From Marinomonas fungiae (GTDB taxonomy: Bacteria > Pseudomonadota > Gammaproteobacteria > Pseudomonadales > Marinomonadaceae): DNA of 64,000 bases. The notes below the pieces were generated by a model that saw only the letters and a list, made by a program, of their open reading frames with translations, was not told where the DNA came from and made no database searches. The stretch is taken from NCBI RefSeq assembly GCF_001418205.1, contig NZ_LIQF01000008.1, positions 62,001-126,000 on the forward strand, given 5' to 3'. Below, piece after piece: positions 1-10,289 of this stretch (its first letter is position 1; the number at the start of each line of letters is the position of its first letter). The translations under genes were made by a program, and so were the position numbers.

Positions 1-243
1 CAGCATATATTGATAAAGCCAGACATCATTAGCGAAGCTGTATGCCTCTTGATAAGCCATCTGCGCAGCTTGATCAGCGCCCTCTGCAAGGGCTGTGGGG
101 TAGTCCACGGCAAACAACTGACCTAGGCTCAAACTCGACCCCAGATCTTGTCCGAAGGTGTACCAGCTGATAACTGCAACAAATGCCCATAAGGCAAATG
201 TCAAAAAGAAGAGTTTAGGCTTCGGGAAAAAGGATAAAAACAC
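1..243 (-). CDS. sbmA: SbmA/BacA-type peptide transporter, N-terminal fragment (gene runs off the left edge)
   Basis: Only the first 81 codons lie in the window. The start is a GTG at 241-243, preceded on the minus strand by a purine-rich AGAGAGAG stretch. The protein opens with SFFPKPKLFFLTFALWAF, which matches the typical SbmA opening (a basic, Phe/Pro-rich N-terminus followed by the first membrane helix, about residues 11-27). SbmA/BacA proteins are inner-membrane, proton-driven importers of peptides and peptide-like antibiotics. The rest of the protein, including the remaining helices, is outside the window, so the family call rests on the N-terminus alone. Confidence 0.75.
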   Translation of the reverse strand, partial: MFLSFFPKPKLFFLTFALWAFVAVISWYTFGQDLGSSLSLGQLFAVDYPTALAEGADQAAQMAYQEAYSFANDVWLYQYML

Positions 244-341
244 AGTTTATCTCTCTCTGTTAATAGGTGAGTGGATCGCAGCAGGGCATTGATCTCAATA
301 AAAAAACGGCAATATAAACCGCTAGAGCTTAAACCAGCGCG

Positions 342-364
342 AACGCTTCGACAACGAAGTCGTT
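342..364. other. small hairpin between sbmA and the NlpC/P60 gene
   Basis: Arms AACG-CTTCG and CGAAG-(T)-CGTT face each other across an ACAA loop. There is no U-tract on either strand, so a terminator role for the NlpC/P60 gene is possible but weak. The rest of 244-424 shows nothing else I can name. Confidence 0.3.
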
Positions 365-424
365 TCAAGGATCTTGCAAATAAATAGACAAGCTAATGTT
401 TGATGCTGGACTGTCATTGGAGCA

Positions 425-922
425 TTAACGTATGCGACGTGCGTGCCAGTAATGCTCTTTCCAATAGACATTATCGAGGTGTGAGATTATGACACCTCTT
501 GAGGTAGAGGCATGGAGAAACTTGCCGTCCTCCATATAAATACCGACATGACGCACTTTAGAGCCTGTTTTAAAAAACACCAAGTCACCAGCCGCCAGTT
601 CATCCTCATCAATGTGATAGCCTGTTTGGACTTGTTTTTCCGTGGTGCGCGGTAGATAAGCACCGAATTGATCACGTAAGGTGAGATAGACAAAGCCCGA
701 GCAATCCACGCCACGCTTGCTCATGCCACCGTATGCATAGGGAGTGCCGCGCCAGTCTTGGTATTGACGATAAAGGTGCTGGGTAATTGTGCTTTCTTCG
801 GCGCTGCTTAAATTGCCAGAATGGATACTGATAGTGTTGCTGGGGATAGAACTACAAGCCGTTAAAGTAATGGCGAGCAGTAGAGTAGCGAGTATCCGCA
901 TGAAGTATTGAGCATCTGGCAT
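425..922 (-). CDS. NlpC/P60 family lipoprotein, probable murein endopeptidase (MepS-like)
   Basis: A 165-residue lipoprotein with a single NlpC/P60 domain. The signal peptide ends in the lipobox LTAC with lipidated Cys at residue 23. The domain carries the expected catalytic residues: Cys74 in the VDCSGFV motif, His125 in RHVGIYM and His137 in LHAST. Family members cut peptide cross-links of peptidoglycan in the periplasm to let the sacculus grow. I chose the ATG at 922 because AAGGA lies 9 bases upstream. An in-frame TTG at 928 and an ATG at 901 are alternatives that do not change the mature protein. It is a single gene with sbmA downstream on the same strand. Confidence 0.85.
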   Translation of the reverse strand: MPDAQYFMRILATLLLAITLTACSSIPSNTISIHSGNLSSAEESTITQHLYRQYQDWRGTPYAYGGMSKRGVDCSGFVYLTLRDQFGAYLPRTTEKQVQTGYHIDEDELAAGDLVFFKTGSKVRHVGIYMEDGKFLHASTSRGVIISHLDNVYWKEHYWHARRIR

Positions 923-1020
923 AGTCAAGTGTCCTTCTAAGCAATCGGTTTATCTTATGCTCTTTGACTATTCTTGACAAAAAATAGACGAAAATGGGTG
1001 TGTAAAGATTGTTTGGAGCA

Positions 1021-1056
1021 ATAAAAAAGCCGTGCTTGGAATGCCAGCACGGCTTT
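1021..1056 (-). terminator. rho-independent terminator of astC
   Basis: Perfect 11-bp stem AAAGCCGTGCT / AGCACGGCTTT (1026-1036 and 1046-1056) with a 9-base loop. Read on the minus strand it is followed by TTTTTTAT, a good U-tract just after the astC stop codon. Confidence 0.85.
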
Positions 1057-1078
1057 GCAATCAAGACTTAATAGCTTA

Positions 1079-2317
<1,239 letters not shown>

Positions 2318-2328
2318 TCATAAAATTA

Positions 2329-2351
2329 GAGCGGCTCAAAGCGAGCCGCTC
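2329..2351 (-). terminator. intergenic hairpin between gdhB and astC (possible attenuator)
   Basis: Perfect 9-bp GC-rich stem GAGCGGCTC / GAGCCGCTC with loop AAAGC, between the gdhB stop and the astC start. On the minus strand it is followed by TAATTTTATG, only partly U-rich. It could partially terminate, or protect the gdhB mRNA 3' end, so that astC is made at a lower level by read-through. Confidence 0.6.
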
Positions 2352-2357
2352 ACTGGG

Positions 2358-5300
2358 TTATATCAAATTTCTCAACTCACGAATAGCGACACTTACCATA
2401 GAAAGAGATAATTCTGTTTCCGCTTTTATCTCGTTAAATGTGCTGTGGTAGTGGTTGATATTGTCTTGGTTTAGCTCATGCCAATAAGCCAGACGTTTGT
2501 CCAGATCATTGATCTCAGTACTCGCCTGAATCACTTCTTGAGTCAGAGTGCGTAGGGCGTTATCGACCTCATCTCCAAGGCCTGCTTTTGCACGACGTTC
2601 CCACATATCATCCGCAGGCAATTTACGGATGCTTTGACGTAACCAGTACAAGCCAAGATCCATTTCCAACTCGAAGTAGGTCAGTGCAGTATCCAGCACT
2701 TCTTTACTTGTGTTGTCCGCCACACGAATGATGTCCAAACCGTAGAATAGTAGCGGTAACGCACTGATTTTATCTGCGATTTCGGCTGGAACATTTTGTG
2801 CCTGCAATTGCTGGCTAGTTTCAGCTAGGAAATCACTGGTTGGCTTGGTCAACACGGCATCCAAGTTGCTGCGAATAATGTCGATACCAGGTTTATAAGT
2901 ATCACTTAGCTTCTGAATGGCTAGCGCTTCACGAGTGTTACGAATCAGCCAAAGAGTGGCTTTTTCCAATAAACTTTGAATTTGGATAAATAGTTGATTC
3001 TGTAAGTTGTTTTCAACTTTGAAGTCCAACGTATTGATCGCATCCCAAAGCGCTGGAATATCGAACATTTGTTCAGCGGCCATGTAGGCACGTAGCACGT
3101 TTAATGCTGAGGCACTGGTTTCTTCTTGCACGTAAGTGGTGAAGGTTGAGCCCATGCGGTTGCCAACATTATTGGTCACGTGCGCGGCAATGATTTCTTG
3201 CGCCAGCGGGTGATCAATCATGTGATCAGAGAAGCGTTCTACCAAAGGTTTCGGGAAGTAATCTTTGATTTGCGCACGCAAATCTAGATCTTCTCCGATG
3301 CCATCTTCTACTAACTGCTCAGCAAACTTGATCTTAGAGTAAGCCAACAACACAGAGATTTCTGGACGCGTTAGACCTTGTCCCTTACTCATGCGTTTCT
3401 TCATTTGTGCGTCAGTCGGTAAGAATTCGATTTCACGGTTCAAACGACCTTCACGTGCCAATGACATCATTAGGCGCCAGTGATCGGCGATGCGTTCAGG
3501 AGCACGAGAGTTGACTAGCGATAGCAAGTGACTTTGGCCGCGGTTGTGGCGCAGTACCAGTGATCCCACTTCGTCGGTCATTTCAGCCAACAACTTGTTG
3601 CGTTGCTTCTCAGTCATATCGCCATTTTCAACGATACGGTTTAATAGGATCTTGATGTTTACTTCATGGTCAGAGCTATCAACACCGGCAGAGTTATCGA
3701 TCGCATCGGTACTAATCAGCCCGCCATTTTGAGCGAACTCAATACGGCCGCGTTGAGTAAAGCCAAGGTTGCCGCCTTCACCAATGATCTTACAGCGCAA
3801 TTCTTTACCGTTAATACGCAGTGCATTGTTACCACTGTCGCCCACATCAGCGTGAGTTTCAGTTTCCGCTTTAACGTAGGTACCGATACCGCCGTTCCAC
3901 AATAAATCCACTGGCGCTTTTAGAATGTGCGAAATCAATTCGGTTGGTGCTAGGGATTTCACATTGCCATCAATATCGAGCGCTTTACGAATGTCAGCGT
4001 TAATAGGGATAGACTTAGCGCTACGATTAAAGATGCCGCCGCCTTTTGAAATCAAATCCTTGTTGTAGTCTTCCCAAGATGAACGAGGCAAGCTGAACAA
4101 GCGTTGACGCTCTTCAAATGAGCTGGCTGCGTCTGGCGTTGGGTCGATAAAGATGTGCATGTGGTTAAAGGCTGCAATCAGACGAGTGTGCTTCGATAAC
4201 AACATACCGTTACCGAATACGTCACCAGCCATGTCACCGATACCTACAGCTGTGAAGTCAGTTGTTTGACAGTCAATGCCTAACTCTTGGAATTGACGTT
4301 TTACCGACTCCCACGCACCACGGGCTGTGATGCCCATTTTCTTATGGTCGTAACCGTTTGAGCCACCGGATGCAAAGGCGTCACCGAGCCAGAAACCGTA
4401 TTTCTCAGAAATGCTATTGGCTAGGTCAGAGAAGGTTGCAGTCCCTTTATCGGCAGCTACTACCAAGTATGGGTCGTCTTCGTCGTAACGTTTCACCGCT
4501 GTTGGTGGCACGAGTTCTTGTTTTACTAAGTTATCAGTGATATCTAGCAAGCCAGAGATAAACGTGGTGTAACAACGAACCACTTCCGCTTGAGTTTCTT
4601 CACGTGACCAGTGTTTCTTAAGCTGTTTGGCAACGAAGCCACCTTTTGCTCCAGACGGCACGATTACAGCGTTTTTAACCATTTGTGCTTTAACAAGGCC
4701 TAGTACCTCGGTACGGAAGTCTTCCATACGGTCTGACCAACGTAGACCACCACGAGCAACTTTACCGCCACGCATGTGTACGCCTTCTACCCATGGCGCG
4801 TAGACGAAAATCTCGAAACGCGGACGTGGTAGTGGCACGGCTGGGATCATGCTTGGATCCAGCTTAAAGGACACGTAATCTTTGCTTTCACCTTCCGCTG
4901 ATGGTTGGTAGAAGTTGGTGCGCAGCATGGCTTGAATCACTGATAGGTAGTGTTTCAAGATACGGTCTTCATCTAGGTTTGCTACTTGGTCTAAAGCTTC
5001 TTCGATTTTTTCTAGCAGCTTGGCAACTTTTTCGTCACGTTTACTCTCAAGAGCGGGATCAAAACGCTGTTCAAACAATTGAACCATTAGACGGGCAATT
5101 GGCGCGTTCTTTTCAAGAGTTTGCTGCATGTACGGTAGCGAGAAAGGTACTTGCAGTTGCATTAGGTACTTGGTAATCGCGCGCAACATGGTGACTTGAC
5201 GCCAAGTCAGAGAGGCATCCAGAACGAGTGCGTTGAAACGATCGTTTTCAATGCGACGTTTGAAGACCGCGTTAAACGCGTCTTGGAAATCATCTCGTTG

Positions 5301-7184
5301 TGCTTTCTTATCAAGGTTAACGCTTGGGTTAACACTAATAGCGAATTCTACCACCCAGGTGTTGGCTTGACCGTCACCGTTTTGATCCAACTCGTATGGA
5401 CGTGCTTCGAGAACGCGAAGACCCATACATTCAAGAATTGGCAATACATCAGACAGTACTAGCGTGGTGCCAGCACCGTAGACTTTGAAGAAGTAGTTGT
5501 TCTTCGCTTGGCCAACTTGGCGGTACAGGTGTGTCGTGATATCGCCATCATTCACTAAACTACTGAGGCGCTCGATGTCCAATACTGCTGTGTTAGGCGA
5601 AAAGTCTTCACGGTAAGCCGCAGGGAAGTAGGGCGCGTATTCGTTGTAAAGTTTGTTACCGCTTTCTTCACCTTGGCTGGTATGCATTGCAGCCAAAAGT
5701 TTGTCGTCCCAAGACAGCGCCGCATCCTGCATCTTGCGTTGGATGTCATCAATGTCTAGCTCTGGACTATTTTCTGGGTCAGCGATCTGAATCGTAAAGT
5801 TAACGCGGGCTAGTACTTGTTGTGAGAACTGCACGTTGAATTCAGAGCTGGTGCCGTTACAAGCCTGCATTAAAATGTCTTGCATCTTGATACGCAGTTC
5901 CGTGTTGTAGCGGTCACGAGGTACGTAAACAAGCGCACTTAGGAAGCGGCCATAAATATCCTTACGTAAGAACACGCGAAGTTGACGGCGTTCTTGAATA
6001 GCTAAAATCCCTTCGATGGTGTGGAACAGTTCCTCCACTGGTGCCTGCAGCATTTCATCGCGTGGGTAGCTGTTAAGAATGTGTTTCAGGGTTTTGCCTT
6101 TGTGGCTGTAAGGGTCCACATTCATGCGCTCTACTAGCACATCTAGTTTCTTACGTAGTAGAGGCACGTCTTGTAGTCGTGCAACGTAGGCAGCAGAAGA
6201 ATAGAGTCCGAAGAAGCGCCATTCGCCGATGACATTGCCTTTCTTATCAAAACGCTTGATACCTAGGTAATCAAGGTGAACAGGGCGGTGCACCGTCGAA
6301 ATCGCGGTCGATTTGGTCAGTACCAGTAGGTTGTCTCTATCATAAGCCAGTTTGGCTAGGTGACTATTGAGAACAATGTCGTATTTTTCTTTCTTAGTTT
6401 TGCGGAATGTACCCAGCGCGGAGTTTTCAACGAATTTAAGGTGTGTCTCTTCGCCGACATTAACCAAGTCATACTCGCGGAAACCAACAAAGGTAAAGTG
6501 ATCGCTTTCTACCCAGCGTAGGAAGGCGAGGTTTTCTTGATATTCTTCGTTGTTTTGAAGATGCGCGACTTGCTCCGAAGCCTTGATAACTTCGGCCAGT
6601 TTGGCTTTCATCGTCGGCCAGTCTTCTACCGATACTTTGACATCGCCAAGTGTGTCGAGCAGAGCGTCTTTAATTTGCTCCATTTTGCCAAGATCAGAAA
6701 TGCGGTCGATCTCAAAGCGGATTAGGGCTTCTTGGGTGCCTTGCTGATGGCGATCATTGACTGCTTCTAGCTCGCCTTTGCTGTTACGCTGCGACGCAAG
6801 GATTGGATGTGCAGTGAAGTGAATCGTGTGGCCAATGCGCACAAGCGCCATGTTAAACGAGGAAACGATAAATGGCATATCATCGGTCAGCACTTCAATG
6901 ACTGTGTGGGTAGATTGCCAGCTATGCTCTTCAAAGTTTGGGTTGTAGACACGCACTTTCGGTGTTTGAGTGCTGCGCTGCTGAATGAAGTCCCAAAGGC
7001 ACAGAACCGTACCGTAAAGGTTGTCGATGCTCTCATGTTCCATGTCTTCAATCAGAAGATCTTGGAAGTAAATGTGAGCTAACTTGATGATGTCGTCAGC
7101 GATGTTAGAGCCAACGTTCTCTTTAATTTCGGCTTCAATACGAGTGATCAATTCACTCTTTTTAGTATTCGTCATGTTACTCAT
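2358..7184 (-). CDS. gdhB: NAD-dependent glutamate dehydrogenase, large (180 kDa) class
   Basis: A 1608-residue protein of the very large bacterial NAD-GDH family (P. aeruginosa GdhB is of about the same size). It oxidatively deaminates glutamate to 2-oxoglutarate and ammonia with NAD+, in the cytoplasm. A long N-terminal regulatory region with ACT-like segments precedes a central catalytic GDH domain (about residues 790-1200), where the family stretch around APWVEGVHMRGGKVARGG and the nucleotide-binding IGEGGNLGFTQRGRI are visible. A C-terminal helical extension follows. The ATG at 7184 is close to a GGATGAG ribosome site. It lies upstream of astC on the same strand and is divergent from an ArgR-like regulator. 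In Pseudomonas, gdhB is induced by arginine through ArgR, which this layout suggests as well. Confidence 0.95.
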   Translation of the reverse strand: MSNMTNTKKSELITRIEAEIKENVGSNIADDIIKLAHIYFQDLLIEDMEHESIDNLYGTVLCLWDFIQQRSTQTPKVRVYNPNFEEHSWQSTHTVIEVLTDDMPFIVSSFNMALVRIGHTIHFTAHPILASQRNSKGELEAVNDRHQQGTQEALIRFEIDRISDLGKMEQIKDALLDTLGDVKVSVEDWPTMKAKLAEVIKASEQVAHLQNNEEYQENLAFLRWVESDHFTFVGFREYDLVNVGEETHLKFVENSALGTFRKTKKEKYDIVLNSHLAKLAYDRDNLLVLTKSTAISTVHRPVHLDYLGIKRFDKKGNVIGEWRFFGLYSSAAYVARLQDVPLLRKKLDVLVERMNVDPYSHKGKTLKHILNSYPRDEMLQAPVEELFHTIEGILAIQERRQLRVFLRKDIYGRFLSALVYVPRDRYNTELRIKMQDILMQACNGTSSEFNVQFSQQVLARVNFTIQIADPENSPELDIDDIQRKMQDAALSWDDKLLAAMHTSQGEESGNKLYNEYAPYFPAAYREDFSPNTAVLDIERLSSLVNDGDITTHLYRQVGQAKNNYFFKVYGAGTTLVLSDVLPILECMGLRVLEARPYELDQNGDGQANTWVVEFAISVNPSVNLDKKAQRDDFQDAFNAVFKRRIENDRFNALVLDASLTWRQVTMLRAITKYLMQLQVPFSLPYMQQTLEKNAPIARLMVQLFEQRFDPALESKRDEKVAKLLEKIEEALDQVANLDEDRILKHYLSVIQAMLRTNFYQPSAEGESKDYVSFKLDPSMIPAVPLPRPRFEIFVYAPWVEGVHMRGGKVARGGLRWSDRMEDFRTEVLGLVKAQMVKNAVIVPSGAKGGFVAKQLKKHWSREETQAEVVRCYTTFISGLLDITDNLVKQELVPPTAVKRYDEDDPYLVVAADKGTATFSDLANSISEKYGFWLGDAFASGGSNGYDHKKMGITARGAWESVKRQFQELGIDCQTTDFTAVGIGDMAGDVFGNGMLLSKHTRLIAAFNHMHIFIDPTPDAASSFEERQRLFSLPRSSWEDYNKDLISKGGGIFNRSAKSIPINADIRKALDIDGNVKSLAPTELISHILKAPVDLLWNGGIGTYVKAETETHADVGDSGNNALRINGKELRCKIIGEGGNLGFTQRGRIEFAQNGGLISTDAIDNSAGVDSSDHEVNIKILLNRIVENGDMTEKQRNKLLAEMTDEVGSLVLRHNRGQSHLLSLVNSRAPERIADHWRLMMSLAREGRLNREIEFLPTDAQMKKRMSKGQGLTRPEISVLLAYSKIKFAEQLVEDGIGEDLDLRAQIKDYFPKPLVERFSDHMIDHPLAQEIIAAHVTNNVGNRMGSTFTTYVQEETSASALNVLRAYMAAEQMFDIPALWDAINTLDFKVENNLQNQLFIQIQSLLEKATLWLIRNTREALAIQKLSDTYKPGIDIIRSNLDAVLTKPTSDFLAETSQQLQAQNVPAEIADKISALPLLFYGLDIIRVADNTSKEVLDTALTYFELEMDLGLYWLRQSIRKLPADDMWERRAKAGLGDEVDNALRTLTQEVIQASTEINDLDKRLAYWHELNQDNINHYHSTFNEIKAETELSLSMVSVAIRELRNLI

Positions 7185-7290
7185 CCTTATGAGTGGTGTC
7201 TATTGAAGATCTAGTTATTGTTGTATTGCGCCATCTTCTCATCGCTTATTCGATTATTATGAAAAATAAGCAACTAAGAAAGTTGGCAAC

Positions 7291-7354
7291 TTTTCAAAAT
7301 GCGACGTATGCTTTTTCGCAAGCGATATACGCGTTAGAAAAAGCTTGATGTCGC
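7291..7354. promoter_or_regulatory. candidate ArgR (AraC-type) half-sites in the gdhB/argR divergent region
   Basis: The Pseudomonas ArgR half-site, from memory, is TGTCGC-N8-AA. On the minus strand, 7306-7291 reads CGTCGC-N8-AA, five of six plus the AA. On the plus strand, TGTCGC occurs at 7349-7354 but is followed by GT rather than AA after 8 bases. These are partial matches in a 242-base region that must hold both promoters; I cannot place a convincing -10/-35 pair. Confidence 0.3.
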
Positions 7355-7426
7355 TATCAAAAGTCTCTGTTATTCATTCTAAACGATATAAATCACTTTT
7401 GAATGTCCCCATCGTAGGATAATAAT

Positions 7427-8485
7427 TTGTACAATACCGAATTTGCATCACGTGAAATCATGCATCCGAGTAAAAAGGTGCAAAAGTATGGCTTTTTACT
7501 CATGCCAAGCTTTTCCATGCTCGCATTCTCCTCTGCGATTGAAACGATACATATGGCCAATTGGGTCAGTGGTAAAGACCTCTATCAGTTTTGTACCATC
7601 GGCAAAAAAACGAAAGTCGTACTTTCGAATTCTGGTGTGGCAACCACAACCGACTATATGTTAGAGGATGTTCCTAAAGACCTTGATGCTATCTTTATTT
7701 GTGGCGCGTCCAGCGTCAGTCAAGACGCTGATTCTAGTTTAGACGCTTGGTTACTTTCTTGCTCAAAACGTGGCCAAGCATTAGGTGGAATTTGTACAGG
7801 TAGTCACATTTTGGCACGTGCTGGCCTATTAAATGGTTATCGAGCGACCATTCATTGGGGGGATATAGCCAGCTTGCGTGAAGCCTTCCCTAGCGTAATT
7901 GTGTCGAATCATCTGTTTGAAGTAGATAAAAGCCGCTTTACCTGTAGTGGCGGCACCGCGGCGATGGATATGATGTTGTTTTTGATCGGCAAACAGCATG
8001 GCATGACTCTTGCGAGTCATATCTCGGAACAGTTTGTATGCGAGCGGATTCGTACCAATCAAGAAGCGCAACGTATCCCATTGCAAGCGCGCATCGGTAC
8101 AGGGCAACCAAAGTTGATAGAGGCCGTGCAATTAATGGAGGCGAACATACGTGAGCCGTTATCATCGGACGACATTGCCTATCATGTGGGGATCTCCCGT
8201 CGTCACTTAGAGCGTTTATTTAAGCAAAATCTGGAAACGGTGCCATCGCGCTATTATCTAGAACTACGCTTGAAACATGCCAAGCAGCTGATTACCCAAA
8301 CTGATAAGTCGATTTTAGAGGTGGGGATGGCCTGTGGTTTTACCTCCGCGCCCCATTTTAGTACGACTTATAAGGGCTTTTTTGGCGTTTCTCCGAGAGA
8401 TGAGCGTAAGAATTTGGCAATTAATTTAGATAATCCTGTCCATGCGGATAAGAAAACAAGACAACTTTGGCGAAAAAAGTTTTAG
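7427..8485 (+). CDS. argR: AraC-family transcriptional regulator with DJ-1/PfpI-like domain (ArgR type)
   Basis: A 352-residue regulator with an N-terminal class I glutamine-amidotransferase-like domain (about residues 20-200) and a C-terminal AraC double helix-turn-helix (about 235-330; SRRHLERLFK, then LEVGMACGFTSAPHFS and YKGFFGVSPR). The C-terminal half closely follows P. aeruginosa ArgR (PKL.EAV.LMEANI.EPL, VPS.YYLELRL). Position agrees: it is divergent from gdhB and just upstream of the aot transporter genes, two ArgR targets in Pseudomonas. The elbow of the sensor domain keeps a Cys (Cys123 in GGICTGSH). I chose the TTG start because AGGA lies 7 bases upstream; an ATG at 7460 without a clear ribosome site is the alternative. 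Related regulators such as GbdR or CdhR cannot be excluded by sequence alone. Confidence 0.8.
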   Translation: MYNTEFASREIMHPSKKVQKYGFLLMPSFSMLAFSSAIETIHMANWVSGKDLYQFCTIGKKTKVVLSNSGVATTTDYMLEDVPKDLDAIFICGASSVSQDADSSLDAWLLSCSKRGQALGGICTGSHILARAGLLNGYRATIHWGDIASLREAFPSVIVSNHLFEVDKSRFTCSGGTAAMDMMLFLIGKQHGMTLASHISEQFVCERIRTNQEAQRIPLQARIGTGQPKLIEAVQLMEANIREPLSSDDIAYHVGISRRHLERLFKQNLETVPSRYYLELRLKHAKQLITQTDKSILEVGMACGFTSAPHFSTTYKGFFGVSPRDERKNLAINLDNPVHADKKTRQLWRKKF

Positions 8486-8612
8486 AATAGCGGGTTATGT
8501 AGTTGGCGTGATATTTGATGCGTTCTACCTGAACCTAAACATCGCTGCGTAAGTTTTGGCTTTATCGAGCCGATCCATTTCGCAAACGAGTCATCAATAA
8601 AAGGTAATAAGA

Positions 8613-9380
8613 ATGTCTAAAGACCCTGCTTTAGAGCTAAAGGATATCCATAAGACCTTTGGGGATCATGAAGTATTAAAGGGAATTTCCTTAGAAGCAC
8701 ACGATGGAGATGTGATTTCAATCTTAGGTTCAAGTGGCTCCGGCAAGAGTACGTTCTTACGATGTATTAATCTACTGGAGAATCCTACGCGCGGTTCAAT
8801 CCGATTCAATGGTGAAGAGTTATTGCTAAAGCCTAGTGACAGTGATTTGGTCGCGGCTGATATGAAGCAGTTAACTCGTATGCGCCAAAAAATTGGTTTC
8901 GTGTTCCAAAGCTTTAACTTGTGGCCGCATATGACGATTTTACAAAACGTCATGGAAGGGCCATTGCATGTGTTGAAGCGACCAAAGCAAGAAGTGCTGG
9001 AGTATGCGGAATACCTGCTTAACAAAGTCGGTATTGCGGATAAAAAGCATATGTACCCCAACCAATTGTCAGGTGGTCAGCAACAGCGTGTTGCCATTGC
9101 TCGTACCTTGGCAATGGATCCTCAGATTCTGCTGTTTGATGAACCGACCTCAGCCCTAGATCCTGAACTGGTTGGTGAAGTTCTGGGGGTTATGCGTGGT
9201 CTGGCTGAAGAAGGCCGTACCATGTTGATTGTGACCCATGAGATGAACTTTGCCCGTGAAGTATCCAGTGAAGTGGTGTTCTTACACCAAGGATTAGTTG
9301 AGGAAAAAGGCACACCTGAAAAAGTGTTTGGCTCACCAGATTCAGAGCGTTGTAAGGCTTTCCTATCCACCGTGTTTTAA
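8613..9380 (+). CDS. aotP: arginine/ornithine ABC transporter, ATP-binding subunit
   Basis: A 255-residue ABC ATPase of the polar amino acid (HisP/ArtP/AotP) family. Walker [10 protein letters not shown] is at 39-47, the Q-loop Gln at 99, the signature LSGGQ at 152-156 and Walker B ILLFDE at 172-177. It powers uptake together with the two permeases and the binding protein encoded directly downstream. It is the first gene of the four-gene transporter cluster, 127 bases after argR, so it may have its own promoter in that gap. The order ATPase-SBP-permease-permease differs from P. aeruginosa aotJQMOP, but the content is the same. The substrate (arginine/ornithine) is inferred from the ArgR and gdhB neighbours. 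Confidence 0.88.
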   Translation: MSKDPALELKDIHKTFGDHEVLKGISLEAHDGDVISILGSSGSGKSTFLRCINLLENPTRGSIRFNGEELLLKPSDSDLVAADMKQLTRMRQKIGFVFQSFNLWPHMTILQNVMEGPLHVLKRPKQEVLEYAEYLLNKVGIADKKHMYPNQLSGGQQQRVAIARTLAMDPQILLFDEPTSALDPELVGEVLGVMRGLAEEGRTMLIVTHEMNFAREVSSEVVFLHQGLVEEKGTPEKVFGSPDSERCKAFLSTVF

Positions 9381-9472
9381 GTGTGTGATTTACACGAAAA
9401 CCATTCATCAGTATGGTGAAATTGGGTAGTGCGTACTATATAAAATCAATAACCTAGCAAAAGGACCATAGA

Positions 9473-10228
9473 ATGAACTTAAAAAAATTAGCAATCAGCT
9501 CAGCAGTGCTTTTGACTGCGGCAGCTTCTTCTTTATCAGTCAATGCGGCGGATACGGTGCGTATCGCGACAGAGGGTGCTTGGGCACCTTTTAACTACAT
9601 TGATGACAATGGTAAGCCACAAGGTTTCGATGTGGATATTGCTTGGGCATTGTGTGAGAAGATGGAAGCGGATTGTAAAGTGGTGACGCAGGATTGGGAT
9701 GGTCTAATTCCTGGTCTGAAAGTGCGTAAATTTGACGCTATTATTGCTTCCATGTCGATCACGGAAGAGCGCCTGCGTCAGGTGGATTTCACCAACAAAT
9801 ATTACTCCGGTGGTTTGCGTTACCTAGCGCCAAAAGGCAAAGAGTTTGATCTAGAGAAGTTGGATGGCAAGGTGATCGGTGCTCAGCGCGCGACCTTGGC
9901 TGCACAGTACCTAGAAGATAACTTAGCGGACACGGCAACCCTTAAGTTCTACGACACGCAAGACAGTGTTTACCTTGACTTGGTGGCAGGTCGTTTAGAC
10001 ATCGTCCTGTCAGACGAGCTACCAACATACGACTGGTTGAAAACGTCGGGTAACGGCGATGCGTTTGAATTCAAAGGCAACTCTTTTAAGAAAGAGGACG
10101 AAATCGGTATCGCAGTGCGTAAAGGTGATGATCTAAAAGAGAAATTCAACAAAGCGTTGGATGAGATCATTGCTGACGGTACTTACCAGAAAATCAACGC
10201 TAAGTACTTCCCATTCTCCATCTATTAA
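9473..10228 (+). CDS. aotJ: arginine/ornithine ABC transporter, periplasmic substrate-binding protein
   Basis: A 251-residue periplasmic binding protein of the lysine/arginine/ornithine type. A Sec signal peptide covers residues 1-25 and probably ends at VNA-ADT. The mature protein starts with the family pattern VRIATEGAWAPFNYID, followed by GFDVDIAWALCEKM and the RLRQVDFTNKYYS segment. AotJ captures the amino acid and docks to AotQ/AotM. A clear AAGGACC ribosome site precedes the ATG. A strong hairpin follows the stop codon, common after binding-protein genes, which are made in excess over the permeases. Confidence 0.88.
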   Translation: MNLKKLAISSAVLLTAAASSLSVNAADTVRIATEGAWAPFNYIDDNGKPQGFDVDIAWALCEKMEADCKVVTQDWDGLIPGLKVRKFDAIIASMSITEERLRQVDFTNKYYSGGLRYLAPKGKEFDLEKLDGKVIGAQRATLAAQYLEDNLADTATLKFYDTQDSVYLDLVAGRLDIVLSDELPTYDWLKTSGNGDAFEFKGNSFKKEDEIGIAVRKGDDLKEKFNKALDEIIADGTYQKINAKYFPFSIY

Positions 10229-10238
10229 GATGAAACCG

Positions 10239-10268
10239 AACGGCGCCCAGTCACTCTGAGGCGCCGTT
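10239..10268 (+). terminator. hairpin after aotJ (mRNA-stabilising or partial terminator)
   Basis: Stem AACGGCGCC / GGCGCCGTT (9 bp, 10239-10247 and 10260-10268) with a 12-base loop, followed only by TATTC rather than a full U-tract. Placed between the binding protein and the permeases, it fits a site that lowers downstream expression or protects the aotPJ message. Confidence 0.6.
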
Positions 10269-10289
10269 TATTCAGACTGAGATATCTTT

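Noticed and set aside
8486..8612. ArgR sites before aotP
   Set aside because: Only loose TCGC fragments; no TGTCGC-N8-AA match.
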